Shown piece by piece: positions 47,363-58,429 of a stretch of DNA of 64,000 bases. The DNA is from Ulva prolifera (taxonomy: Eukaryota; Chlorophyta; Ulvophyceae; Ulvales; Ulvaceae). The notes under the pieces are model-generated. The model was not told the origin of the DNA. It did not search any database and saw only the letters and a list, made by a program, of their open reading frames with translations. The stretch's first letter is position 1. Each line of letters starts with the position of its first letter. Location: NCBI GenBank assembly GCA_023078555.1, contig CM041198.1:7115836-7179835 (forward strand), given 5' to 3'. The translations under genes were made by a program, and so were the position numbers.

Positions 47363-50300
47363 CTGAGTTGAGAGTGTCTGCACGGCGCTGGGTCCGCTCG
47401 TTTAAAGACCCGTCCCCCACAAATGCTGCATTGGCGGGTGTTTTCGATAGCATTTCGAAGGGGACATATAACTGTTCCATAGACTCTCAGGGTTGTGCCC
47501 TTGTGGATATGGCCTTAGGCAGCAAAGCTTTCTGCAAGCCGCGCTTGCCCTTTATTATTACACCAGTCATCGACGGTGGTGATTTAGTGGGTGACGAGTT
47601 CGCCCACGTCAACTCGTGTTGCAGGTCGCACACGATGTGTGACATGCCTGAGGAGGGGGAGGACACTGCGACACAATCTTCGTTACGTGTGCCTGACCCT
47701 TCACACGACCAGGCGCTAGGTTTTGACCCTGGCGCAATTCCGGAGGAGCACCGCATCCTGATCGAGGCTGCACCTCCCGGAAATAATTTCACGGAACTGC
47801 CGAAATCTGCAGCAGCTTCATGCGCGGAGCATTCAGGCGTGCCCCGCACATTCTGTAGGCGTACTCAGTATCACCTTAGGCAAAGGCAATTGCGCACAGA
47901 AGAGTCTATCCGCAGAGCCGCGGTCGAGAAAGCACAACTCGCCAGTGCCACAGCGGAGGTAGCTCAAGTCACGAGCGACCAGCTCACAGACGAGCAGACT
48001 CAAGAGCTACAAGCTCTGATTGAAAAGCACAAGGACCAGATCTCTTGGGACCCTAATGACATTGGGTGCTTATCTGAGGATTACAAGGAGTTCTACCTCC
48101 AGATTCCCACGGAGGAAGGTGCCAAATGTAAGCAGAGGCCTTACAGGCTCTCATACAAAGAATTGGAAGCTTTCAGAACGCAAGTTTCCCTGCTCTTGCA
48201 ACAGGATGTTATAAAGAAAGCTGACGGTCCAACCGACTTTCTCTCTCCGGTGCTATTTGTGCCGAAGCCACGTAAGCCGGACGAGCTGCGTATGTGCGTA
48301 GACTTCCGCAGATTGAATGCTGTGTCGAAGCGCGACTACCATGCCCTCCCGCATATCCGTGACCTGCTTCAATCCATGTCCGGCTGTAAATACTTCACAG
48401 CCCTAGATTTGACCTGGGGATTCTGGGCCCTTCCAGTGGTCGAACAGGATCAGCACAAAACGGCCTTTACGGGCCCCGATGGAGAAGTTTATGTCTGGAC
48501 GAAGGCTCCTATGGGTCTCTCCAACTCGCCTGCTGCCTTCCAACGTCTCATGGCACATGTGCTGAGAGATATCAAAGGCGTGTCAGTCTACATAGACGAC
48601 ATCACAATCTTCTCCAAGACATGGCAGGAGCACCTCAGCATTCTTGCCAGGGTGTTTGAGAGACTGCGCAAGTCAAGTCTGAAGGTTAAATATGCCAAAT
48701 GCGTCTGGGCAGCTGCGGAGTGCCGAGTACTGGGCTCTATTGTCAGTGAGGCCGGCATTGCGCCCGATCCTGACAAAGTGGCTGCGGTAAACAAGCTGCC
48801 GGTGCCTCGAAATGTTGCGGACGTTCGCAGCTTCTTGGGTGCCACTGGATATTTCCACGAGCACATACAAGCGTATGCGGACAAGTCAGCACCTTTGAGG
48901 GCGCTGCTGAAAAAGAACGTGCAGTTCATCTGGTCTGAGGAATGCCAGCGCGCCTTTGAGCAGCTAAAAGCTGACCTGGTGTCTCCGGCGTGCTTACGCA
49001 TGCCAGACCCAGAACGACCGTTCATTCTCACCACAGACTGGTCCAAACTAGCTGTTGGTGCGGTTTTGAGCCAGATCCAGCCAGAGGATCCAACAGATCC
49101 GGACTCTGCAGAGAAAGAGTATGTCATAGCGTACTCTAGCAGATCTCTGAACCAAGCTGAGAGCCATTATGCTCCCACGGAAGGGGAGTGCCTGGCCCTT
49201 GTATGGGCCACCAGAAAATTCAGACCGTATTTACACGGCTACAAATTTCGTGTTCGCACTGACCACGCGGCCTTGAAATGGTTGTCCACGGCTCGCTTCG
49301 AAAATTCTAAGCTAGAGCGATGGGCGATGCGCCTGCAAGAATTCGACTATGAAGTTGAATACCTGCCGGGAGATCAAAATGTTGTGGCCGACCACCTGTC
49401 GAGACACTACTCCCACATGGAAGCGGGCAGCGTGACCGCAGTTGCTGGTCACCTGGCCTTTGCCACCGAGGGCCGCGTTCTCGATATTGAAGACGAGGGC
49501 CGTGATGTGTTCGATCCCCAGTCATGGTGCATGCATAGCCTGCAGGAGCTGTGGTCATCGGGCGACACGCAAGCAAAGAACAAGCAACCCTGCACCATTT
49601 GCGGTGCTGCAGAGGGTTACGCTCACATGGTGTTATGCGATACCTGCAACCGGCCATACCACCTGCAGTGTATGCACCCCCGACGGTCTGTGGTACCCGA
49701 TGGAGCGTGGCACTGCCATCAATGCGATGAAGCGTATTCAAACGTCGACGAACTCCGCCGCAACGACCCTATCTTGTTTGCGCGGCGTGGAGATCCGCAC
49801 CACCCAGATCTAGTGGATTTGGTACGTGCGTATGTTGAGCGACAGGAGCGGGCAGTGGTCGAGTCCTTGAACTGCAATGCATCAAGCGGTGACCGCGACC
49901 CGGAAGCAGCGTCGCAGCACGCGCGTGCTGCGGCGGAAGTAGTGTTCCACCCCGATATGCCCAAAGCGCTGAAACGCAAAGTCCGTAAGAAGGCTGCCAC
50001 CTTGCGATTGCATCCGACTCGCCCAGAATGGCTGCTCGAGCATACGCAATTGCGCACCGGCGACCGTTTGTGGCTAGCAGTGCCCCCTGTGGAATTCCGC
50101 TGGGGACTGATTGGAGCGTATCATGATCGCATGGGACATGCCGGCGTGAGCCAAACACTGGCCGTGCTGCATCAGCACTACCATTGGCAAGGCATCAAGC
50201 TAGATGTAGCAGCTTATGTTGAACAGTGCCATGCTTGCCAAGTCAAGCGGTTGGAATTGCAACATGTGGCAGATGTGCAGCTTCCCCGCATGAGCAAGCC

Positions 50301-51321
50301 GTTCTGCCATGTGCACATTGACCTGGCTGGCCCGTTTCCCCTCCGTGAGGTGAAAGCGGCGCCAGTGCGTGGCAAGGCAGGGCGCACCAAAGCCACCTTG
50401 TCCACGGCACAGACCGGCCAAGGGTATGTGTGCCTAATGGTGGATTATTTCACAAAGGCAGCGGAATTCGCACCGCTGCGAGACAAGAGTGCCGACACAG
50501 TCGCTCGTGCCGTGCATGACTTCTGGTTCATGCGCTACGGCATCCCGGAATGGGTGACCACGGATAACGGGACAGAGTTTGCTGGAGCCTTCCGGCACCA
50601 GCTAGAACGGTTTGGCATTGACCACGTCCAGACCTCTGCATACCATCCCCAGTCCAACGGCGCCGTCGAGCGACTCGTGCGCACAATGAAGACCATGTTG
50701 GCGGCAAAAGTTGCCGGTGCCATCCATGATTGGCCCGCGCTGCTTCCGCAGACACGCATGGAATACATGCAACGCCGGCATACAGTGACCGGTTATGCGC
50801 CGAATGAGTTGGTGATGGCACACCGCCTCCGGCTGCCACCTCCGGTGGGCGCGCGCGATGCGCACCCCCGCATGGCAGCCGTCGAGATTTCTGCCATGCC
50901 CGAGGACGATTATGTGCGTGCGCGCGACGCCCGCGCAGAGCGTGTGGCTGCGCGCGTATACGATTGCATCCTCCGTTCGCAGCAACGTAATGCTGACAGG
51001 CAAGCCCACCTTCTGGCCATTCGCAAGCCTAGGAGGGGGAGGAAATTGCAAGCTGGAGACCTTGCTTATGTCCTAGAACGCGGACTGGGCAAGAAAAATG
51101 CGGTCACAGGCCCATTTGTTGTCGAAAGCATATCTGAAAATCAGGCTTTCCTGCGTACAACGCGCCAAGTGCCAGGTCAGGAAGTGCGCCACTTTCCAAT
51201 ACACTTAGAACGTGTGGCCCGATGCACGACTGTGACGGACGTGTTAGAGAAGCTCTTGCACGCCGCAGGCATGTCGATGCGGCCACCGCCCGATCACGCG
51301 GCGGCGCAGCTCACGAGCTAG
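47248..51321 (+). CDS. pol: Pol: RT, RNase H, PHD finger, integrase
   Basis: Open from 47248 (first ATG at 47293, residue 1 here) to 51321. RT contains LRMCVDFRRLN and YIDD at residues 433-436. RNase H has its first Asp at 582 in LTTDWSKLAVGAVL and ends near VADHLSRHY. Residues 767-811 form a C4HC3 PHD finger (CTIC, CDTC, H, C, then CHQC). The integrase zinc-binding H-H-C-C follows, then the catalytic D1010, D1091 and E1126, spaced D(35)E. A GPF-type module (VTGPFVVES) lies near the end. Expression probably needs a -1 shift in the 115-base overlap with Gag; I see no perfect slippery heptamer. Confidence 0.9.
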   Translation, partial: CWVLPDSPSPDPLDDMECYRQTPHAHATQWSRHRCSSMTELRVSARRWVRSFKDPSPTNAALAGVFDSISKGTYNCSIDSQGCALVDMALGSKAFCKPRLPFIITPVIDGGDLVGDEFAHVNSCCRSHTMCDMPEEGEDTATQSSLRVPDPSHDQALGFDPGAIPEEHRILIEAAPPGNNFTELPKSAAASCAEHSGVPRTFCRRTQYHLRQRQLRTEESIRRAAVEKAQLASATAEVAQVTSDQLTDEQTQELQALIEKHKDQISWDPNDIGCLSEDYKEFYLQIPTEEGAKCKQRPYRLSYKELEAFRTQVSLLLQQDVIKKADGPTDFLSPVLFVPKPRKPDELRMCVDFRRLNAVSKRDYHALPHIRDLLQSMSGCKYFTALDLTWGFWALPVVEQDQHKTAFTGPDGEVYVWTKAPMGLSNSPAAFQRLMAHVLRDIKGVSVYIDDITIFSKTWQEHLSILARVFERLRKSSLKVKYAKCVWAAAECRVLGSIVSEAGIAPDPDKVAAVNKLPVPRNVADVRSFLGATGYFHEHIQAYADKSAPLRALLKKNVQFIWSEECQRAFEQLKADLVSPACLRMPDPERPFILTTDWSKLAVGAVLSQIQPEDPTDPDSAEKEYVIAYSSRSLNQAESHYAPTEGECLALVWATRKFRPYLHGYKFRVRTDHAALKWLSTARFENSKLERWAMRLQEFDYEVEYLPGDQNVVADHLSRHYSHMEAGSVTAVAGHLAFATEGRVLDIEDEGRDVFDPQSWCMHSLQELWSSGDTQAKNKQPCTICGAAEGYAHMVLCDTCNRPYHLQCMHPRRSVVPDGAWHCHQCDEAYSNVDELRRNDPILFARRGDPHHPDLVDLVRAYVERQERAVVESLNCNASSGDRDPEAASQHARAAAEVVFHPDMPKALKRKVRKKAATLRLHPTRPEWLLEHTQLRTGDRLWLAVPPVEFRWGLIGAYHDRMGHAGVSQTLAVLHQHYHWQGIKLDVAAYVEQCHACQVKRLELQHVADVQLPRMSKPFCHVHIDLAGPFPLREVKAAPVRGKAGRTKATLSTAQTGQGYVCLMVDYFTKAAEFAPLRDKSADTVARAVHDFWFMRYGIPEWVTTDNGTEFAGAFRHQLERFGIDHVQTSAYHPQSNGAVERLVRTMKTMLAAKVAGAIHDWPALLPQTRMEYMQRRHTVTGYAPNELVMAHRLRLPPPVGARDAHPRMAAVEISAMPEDDYVRARDARAERVAARVYDCILRSQQRNADRQAHLLAIRKPRRGRKLQAGDLAYVLERGLGKKNAVTGPFVVESISENQAFLRTTRQVPGQEVRHFPIHLERVARCTTVTDVLEKLLHAAGMSMRPPPDHAAAQLTS

Positions 51322-51341
51322 CGCACGCTGGCCCCATCGGC

Positions 51342-51361
51342 GCCTTTGTAAGATCATGACA
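51342..51361 (+). repeat. 20-bp direct repeat, copy 1
   Basis: gcctttgtaagatcatgaca, just before the 3' LTR, is repeated exactly at 52003-52022, where it forms the right end of the element. It contains TGTAA. No polypurine tract is visible where one is expected before the 3' LTR. Confidence 0.85.
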
Positions 51362-51365
51362 TGAA

Positions 51366-51587
51366 TGTCGTGGCCTAGCTATGTAACTGAGCCATGCTCG
51401 TTGCTAGCATTGCTCGAGCCAGCGCAGCTGCGCGCAAATGCACTCACGCTGCGTGCATCCGTCTGCACATGCATGCATGCGCGACTGTGCGCTCAGCCGT
51501 GCCATCAGCTCTGATGCACGCTTATCTCTGCACTGCTTGATGCAGTTGCAGTGCTCATAAGCCTTCTCATCCTTGAGGAAGCTCGGC
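51366..51587 (+). repeat. 3' LTR (222-bp shared part)
   Basis: 220 of 222 positions match 44023-44244. After 51587 the sequence continues for 435 bp to the second 20-bp repeat with no counterpart at the 5' end of the element. Confidence 0.8.
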
Positions 51588-52002
51588 CGATTGGGGCTGA
51601 GAACGAAATTAAAATACTATCAATTACATCGGGATGAACGGCCTCTATGTTGTGACGTGCCGAGCTGACAGTGAAGAATAGGCAGTGCTCTGTGTTATGA
51701 GCATGTAAGGAGAAGCAAAGGCGTCGGTGCGGTGCGGTGTTGAAAGGGAGTGTAAGATGGTGCATTTAAAGTAATAAAGATATCAAGATACAAGATTCAA
51801 GTTCAAGTCAAGCAGTACCAAGTCAAGATCAAGCAAGACTGGCGTTCTCATAGGTACTTTAGGGCATTGTATTAGCACTTAAGACTGCATCAATTCGCAT
51901 GGTGACAGTTAGTTCAGCTTACTCCCTATTACTTGAACTCATAAGCTTTTGTTGTCTAGGCCACTCACATGCCTAGCTGCCTTGGAACCATCCTGGTTCA
52001 GG

Positions 52003-52022
52003 GCCTTTGTAAGATCATGACA
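52003..52022 (+). repeat. 20-bp direct repeat, copy 2
   Basis: Identical to 51342-51361. It ends in TGACA and is followed by CTTT, the candidate target-site duplication. Confidence 0.85.
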
Positions 52023-52198
52023 CTTTTGTAATACCAGTGTGCATGGCCCGGGGGGGCCGTACGTGCGCTTGAGGTTGCTCAATTAAGGAGCTGGGCGAGC
52101 TCGAGCTGGTGCGATGCGGTTCATGCATGCGTCTTTGTTGGGATGCAGTTGTGCCAATTACGTGGCCCAGCAGCGGCAAGGCCAGCCCCTGTGGAGAG

Positions 52199-52300
52199 CA
52201 GTGTTGGGTCGCCATGCAGCATTTTTGGGGCTCCCATCCCGAAGTGAAACCCAATTAATCGGAATTGTTCTATGTGGTCGGGCCCGAAGACCCAACACCG
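52199..52300 (+). mobile_element. hAT-type MITE, copy C
   Basis: Begins CAGTGTTGGGTC and ends gacccaacaccg; the core is diverged (gcatttttggggctccca). The left flank gtggagag equals that of copy B, but the right flank atgtgtag does not match, so this copy may have spread by duplication or lost its right flank. Confidence 0.65.
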
Positions 52301-54131
52301 ATGTGTAGCTCCTGTGTGAGCTATAGCTAGCTAGGGGCACATGCACCTCCGAGTCGGGAGATTTAGAATGCGTCACGCCAGTTTTGCGGTGTTTGCGGTG
52401 TGAGAGCGGGATGGGCGCCCGTCGGCTGTGAGTGTGGCCCCATGCATGCATGCAGTGGGTAGCCGTGCGGGGTGCCTCCGATGGTTTTCGGTGTGCTGTG
52501 TGGAGAACGGTTGTACCTGGTTGGAAACCAGGCCGCAGGTGGCAGGGTCTGGTGATGGCCGATGGCAAGAGGCTCGCTAGTGTCCGAGAGGGGACCACTT
52601 TGCGAAAAAGGCAGAGCTCGAGAACCGACCGAAACAATCACTGCAACTGGCGCAGCCGTGTGCATGTATGGTACGGGCGGCAGCTAGCTATAGTGTCTTC
52701 AGGTGGTGGTGCACCGCAGCAGATCTAGACTGCACAGGTGCGACGCGGAATGGAGCTTCGTTTGGACAGCATGTTCAGCCACATGCGTAGCCACTTGCCT
52801 CAAAAGCCTGAAAAGCTGTGCCAGATACACACCGTTTTGCGACGTACTTTTGGGTGTGAAAGCTGCCTTTCATGCTGGCCCGGGTGATTAGTTGACGTAT
52901 GGCATCAGATGCAGCAGGATAAAGGAATGGTGTCTCAAGCAACGTAGAGGCGTCCTGTTTGGTAAACGACATGCACGTACGTACACAGTGGCCACAGCTG
53001 AGTAAATTTAATGAGTGCAGACAAACAGAGCAAAATAATGTTTCGCAAAACATCGGTTCAGACACATAGCCGCAACGCAACGGCCACCAAACACACGCTC
53101 TAGTCCTGCCGGATTGGCTTCTCATGCCCCAAACATGGATATGAGACATTGCTATAGGAGATATATCTCCAGCGTTCATGTTCAAAGCCCTCGCTGTGGC
53201 ATCCTACGTACGTCTTTTGGCAGCTTCACGATGTGTTATCCAGATTATCGAGAACATCGTGAAATAAACAGGTACCGTGTACGTACCAAGGCAGCCCTGC
53301 AGCTGCCTCGTGGGCGTGCAGTGCACACGGCGTGCACACAGGGCACCCCCGTGGCCACCTCGTCCGACCTGGCGCTTAACGTGAGCGCATGCATGCGCTC
53401 GCAAGGGTGAGTCAGCAATCTAGCACGATCGCACTGTGCCTCGTGGCGCGCGGGTGAGTCATTCATGCTCACGCGCAACGCATTCGCGCTGCAGGGCTAG
53501 CTTCGTATGCACGCGTGCGCTTGCAGTACTGACTGGGCCGGCGCGATCGCTGGGCATCGTGAAGGCATATCTTGTGAGTACGATCGCGAGGCGCAGCGTG
53601 TTCATATGTATGGCCACGGTCACTGCCGGAGAGACAAGTGCCCATCGCACCGCAGCTGTGAACGCTGCAGGCATCGCGCATTGCGACAGGACCTAGCTGC
53701 GCAATACATACAACGACATCAACGCTGGCCCTCGAACGCAGATACCACGTGAACACGCGGCGTAATGTCTAGATAGACAGATCATCTGCAGGTTACGCGC
53801 ACTCTGATGGCGGGCTAAGGGGTACGTTGCTTGCAACGCGGTGCTGACGCAGCACAGGTTCGCCATGCATGCGGGGAGATGAGCGGATACCGCATGCACG
53901 CGAATCGAGCGGAAGTGTCTGGATGGCCCACACGAGCACCGATGCACTAGCACAGACACAAAGCACGGAGCCACATGCCACAATGCCACATGGCACAACC
54001 TGACATGCTCGAGATGTCCTTGAAGCCGGATGAAAGGAGGTTTGGCAGGAAGGGCTGTAAACCGAGGCATGCAACGCCAGCGGGTATGTGAGAGACCAGT
54101 TTTCGCTGTCAGGCAGTAAACAAGAGAGAAG
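52301..54131. other. Intergenic, no gene supported
   Basis: About 1.8 kb with short overlapping frames only. It should contain the promoter of the Cys-rich secreted protein; from 54065 it resembles the relic at 40826. Confidence 0.5.
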
Positions 54132-57097
54132 ATGACCAAGCTCTTTTCTGTGGTAGCGCTGCTGCTGGTGCATTCGCTGCCGGTGATTGCCCAAGGTACG
54201 TTCGCACTGAACACCTGCACGTGCGGTGCAACGCACGCTGCTGTTTTGTCAGGACGAGGTCGAGAGCAGCGCCCGTTACCGCGTCAGCACCCCGCACGTC
54301 GAACATGGTACCGGGATGGCGTGCGGCACAGCTTTGCTGCCGGAATAGGCTTCCTGCCAACACACAGCCAGACTGGCTGACATCTGCAGGTGGTAGAGAA
54401 CGTCAACAGTACTCACCACCGCGCATCAGGGTCGCCTCTAGCTTCCCTCGTGTCGCTGCATTCATATAGCCGCGACGCTTTGCATGCGTGTCGAGGGCGC
54501 AACGTACGTACCATGGCCATGCGCATGACGATTCCACCATGTCGTCGACGGTCCAGCCCACAATCTTGCACTGTATGTAGTAGCCGAAATATAATTTACC
54601 TTCTTGTATGCACCACTGTTCTCGGCAGTGCGGTGTCGTGGCATGTGCCGCCAGCTTACAGAGTGTCGATGTTTTGGCTGTTGGCCATGGTTACGAGATC
54701 ATCGTGTGTGCTAACTGCGTGCTTCTGTGCATGCGGGCTGTGGCCGGCGAGCTGTGTCTGTATTACAAAGGTCCATGTCTAACACCTCAGAAGTTGCTGT
54801 GTTCGAGAGTTGCGTCGCTGTCGCCGAAGCAAACAACTCTGTCGTCAGGAATTCACAAGTGCTGCGCTTCCTCGGCGTCGCGAAGCGAAGTAATCGATGT
54901 TGACATCGATAGCCCTGAGCCCACGCAGCTCCCAGCCCATGCGAGCTGCGTAACAGCTGCAGCAGTCCCATGGCACAGGATATGCACATGAATGTACCTG
55001 GCGACAGCAGTACGACAGCAGCCTTGAAGTGGGCAGCTCGATTCGTTCACTGCAGCAGCCTGACTGCAGCATGAATGTGCAGTACCTGGCGACAGCAGTA
55101 CTACAGTAGCCTTGTGTGGGCAGCTGCATTTACTTCTCTGCAGCAGCCATGCACTGCTGCAGCCTGACATTCGCTGGAAAGCCTGGCCTTTGAATGCGGC
55201 ATCTGCAGTGCTGACTCGGAGATACTGTTGCTATGTTGCTCAGTATTATGTAACACCTGGTATCTGCAGCTCTCGACCGCCCAGGTTGGCTTCAGCTCGG
55301 CCAGGCTAGGTTTCTTACTTGTCAGTTCTTGCTCTTCGCACGTCGAAAGCGCAGGTGCTGTCGCAACATCGAGCCTTCGTCCGTGCCCGTCCTACGCACA
55401 TGTATAGCTTCTCGTGGAGTTACACGGTATTCGGATCCGAATGTCTGCTTGCTGAGCGTTGGCGTCAACGTTAACGTTGCCTTGGTCATGATCATGTGGC
55501 CGTCTTGCTGTACTCGGGAAGCTGCCATGCCACTGGCATCTGAACAGAGACTCTACTTCACCTGATGTCCGTTAACTCTGCATTTCAAATGTCGACTTGC
55601 TGCGCGCTTGCAGTGCGATCGTAGCCATGCATGGCACCGATCCGCACGCAATTGAGACAGGCAGGCGCGCGAGCCGAGCTGTCGTGTTGTACCGATGATA
55701 TCCCAAGATACCATTGCCACGTCGCAACATCGTCAACGCGCCCCTTTCCCTAGCATACATGTCTTGTCCGGGTCCTTGGCTGCACTGGAGGACAAGTCTC
55801 TCCCCTTGCTATTGGAGGCAAACGGCTCGTGGGTTCCCTCAGGGAATGGGGGGGGGGGGGGGGGGGGTGACCCGACCGGGGAACACCTTGACATGCACAC
55901 AATCCCAACTTTAACGTCCAGTGATCACTGTGGCTGGCCATGGGCGACAGCGGCAGTGCATGAATTCAGGGGGCTTCTGCGAGTACAGCACCGAGACGGC
56001 GCGGTGCGTGCCGGCGGAGATCGACGCGGCCATCACACAAGACTACCTCGCCTTCGTGGACATCGCCGAGCTGTGTATCGGCGACACTGCGGCCTCTGAC
56101 GACGGCCTCATGCTCGCCGGCTGCACAACAGGTGCTTGCCCCCCAATGCTTGCACACGTTCCGCTTGCACTGCTCTGGCTTGCACTGTTCTGGCAGAAGC
56201 CTGCTTCAAAGCGGCATCAAACAGCGGCCTGACCGCATGTATGCATGCAATGGTGTGTTTGCACAACACTGTTTGTGTCAAGATCTTTCAGAGCGGTGAC
56301 TTGCCGAATCATCACATTTCGGGCGCAGTGCATGTAATGTTTCCAGGTAGTGAAGGTGCTTGCATATTACATCGACATATGCATGTGTAGCTACATACTG
56401 CATTGGAGTTGGGAGATGCCTGCGCTTGCGCGGCCGTGCGTCATTGTTGCCCCACAGCATCCTCCGCGCTTGCGGATCATGGATCCGAAGTACTACGTTT
56501 CAGTCCTCCCTCTAGGCCTCCATGGTGCACACCACAGGGTCGCCACACAATCACAGCCCACAGATCGCATGTCTCCAGCCCACAGATCACAGTTCCCGTT
56601 TCTCCTTCCCACATGTCCTCTGAAGGATACGGTGAAGTAAATCTAGGATTACTTTCCTTCAGCGTGCGTCAACCGGAACAACCGGCGACAGTGCAGATAC
56701 ACCTGAATGCGCCACGGCCAACCTCGAAGCCTCCTCGGATCCTGATGACCCCCAAGCCACACAGTCCCTCTGCCTGCCCGCGAACTTCTCCCGCGACATA
56801 CCCCTCACAGAGTTCCTCGAGCTCTCCGACCTCTACACCCTCTGCAGTGAGTCGGAGTCCGTCACCCCGGCCTGCCAGGCCACGCGCGTCGCCTACTACT
56901 CCGCCCTCGGCTGCGACTTCTGCGGTGAAACGGAGCAGGCGCTGCTGGTAGGGTTCAGCGCGTGCGTGGACTTTGCGGACCCGGACGACTGCGCCTCGGC
57001 ACAGCCGCGCGGCCTCGAGGCACTGCCGGAAGAGTCCGTGATCATGAGGGTGGAGGAGGAGGTGGGCGACCCTGCGCCGGTGCGACTCCACCTGTAG
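54132..57097 (+). CDS. Secreted Cys-rich protein of unknown family
   Basis: Modelled exons 54132-54195, 54810-54949, 55957-56131 and 56697-57097 give 259 residues with consistent phases (1, 0, 1). The start MTKLFSVVALLLVHSLPVIA is a classic signal peptide. The mature part has more than 15 Cys, with clusters HKCCASS, CMNSGGFCEYSTETARC, LCIGDTAASDDGLMLAGC and ALGCDFCGETEQA; the end is acidic and has no membrane anchor. No known domain is recognised, though CMNSGGFCEY recalls EGF-like spacing. A rearranged relic at 40.8-42.7 kb keeps the same exon borders, which supports the model. Exon 3 could start at 55951 instead. Later exons are GC-rich, the first is not. Confidence 0.6.
54990..55140 (+). 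repeat. Imperfect tandem duplication, ~80-bp unit
   Basis: The stretch gaatgtacctggcgacagca and its ~60 bp of following sequence recur at 55072 with small changes. It lies in intron 2 of the secreted-protein gene. Confidence 0.65.
55848..55867 (+). repeat. Poly(G) tract, 20 bp
   Basis: An unbroken run of 20 G in intron 2 of the secreted-protein gene, with possible length polymorphism or assembly error. Confidence 0.85.
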
Positions 57098-58392
57098 CCA
57101 CTGTGGCGTGTGCGCGATATCCTGCGGCGGCACGTGTCCGCGCCCAGATCTTCTGGAGCTGGATGGCTGTGCTGGGGCCGGATCTGGCTAGCTGGGCTCG
57201 GCAGCAGCTGAATGGGGGAACGCGTTGAGCGTGCAGCTCAGGCGGCCGGACTATTGCCTTTCACGATCATGATGATGTCTGAGGGCCATGTGGCATGGCA
57301 ACCCACATGGTCCTTAAATCAGTCAACGTCCGCCTCGATGATCTGTGATCAAATGCATGAGATCATGAGCAGTCAGCTGCATACTAGCGTGCTCGCAATA
57401 TCGTTTAATGACGCGTGTGCCGCAGACCAATGTCTGTGTGTGCAGGGGTTGGCTGTGAGGGACATGGTGGAGCAGGACCGCATTTCGATATCAATGCGGC
57501 GGCGGCCGCCGCGGCGAGCGCGCCCCGCCGACCCTCCGCGCACGCGGCGCCCCCGCCGCCCGCGGCCAACTGATCCGCCGCGATCTCGCCGCGGGCGGGG
57601 CCCCGTGTAGCCACTTTCAGAACGGCTTACGCGTATGCGTGCCCTCGAGACGTCCTTCGTGGCACATGCATGAGGTACGGGGTCATGGCCACGGCACGAT
57701 GGAGCGTGATCATGGCACACGGCTACTAGAGAGGTGGGAGTTGTGTGTGTGTGTGTGGCTCAAGGGGTGTGACGTCTGCGTGGCCGAGAAGGGGAGGGAG
57801 GGGGGGAGGGGCGGCGTTTTTGTGGCCGTGTGGGTCCGCCTGCAGCCTGGGGCTGGACACACACACGGCTGCCCTGCATTCATAAGCAGCACATGCTACG
57901 CCTCCATGTTTATGTGAATTGATACTTATGATCAACATCGACGCTCGATTGCCCTTTCTTGTGAACCTAGACAATTCGATGGAAGCTCAAATGTTTGATT
58001 GATCAGGATAACTACATCTTGAATAAGCGGGATGGAAGGGGGTCAAGAAGGCGTCCGTCAGTGCACTGCCTTCAATGCCTGGCCACTGATGGCCTGCACT
58101 GGCTGCAAGGTCGTGACGTGGGCCCAGTCCCTTCATTCCATGCATCTGGCGTGCGCGTGGGATGTCGCCGTACAGCTGAGGTACGGCACCGGAATCACCG
58201 GCCCAATAAGCAGCGCCATGAGTGGTGTGAAGGTGTTATTTTGTTACCAGTGAGATGAATCGTCGCGTCACAGCGCCCGGCCCGGGGTGGAGTAGCCAGG
58301 GGCAAAGGAAGGCTGCGCACGATGTTTGATGCATGCATGCATATGTACCCCATGCGCCTGGGTGCCCGCTGCAGCACACCTGCCTGGGGTTC

Positions 58393-58394
<2 letters not shown>

Positions 58395-58427
<33 letters not shown>
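58395..58427 (+). repeat. Poly(G) tract, 33 bp
   Basis: An unbroken run of 33 G preceded directly by CCC. It mirrors the poly(C)-GGG arrangement at 30897-30942. Confidence 0.9.

Positions 58428-58429
<2 letters not shown>

Larger units (their letters stand above)
44023..52022 (+). mobile_element. Ty3/gypsy LTR retrotransposon with PHD finger in Pol
   Basis: An ~8 kb element with two 222-bp direct repeats (44023-44244 and 51366-51587) differing at only 2 positions, a primer-binding site, a Gag-protease frame and a Pol frame in the order RT, RNase H, PHD, integrase. That domain order is Ty3/gypsy. The left end TGTC and right end GACA, with CTTT on both sides (44019-44022 and 52023-52026), suggest the whole insertion ends at 52022 rather than at the end of the 222-bp repeat. 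Both long frames are open and the LTRs are ~99% identical, so insertion was recent and the copy may still be active. Confidence 0.85.

Noticed and set aside
51588-52022. Solo LTR of a second element on the minus strand, starting TGTCATGATC at 52022
   Set aside because: Its other end and a separate target duplication could not be found, and the CTTT flanks fit the larger element; kept only as an alternative view.
57373-57720. Arg/Gly-rich minus-strand frame near 57.5 kb
   Set aside because: Low-complexity product of a CGG-rich patch; no start context, splice partner or homology.
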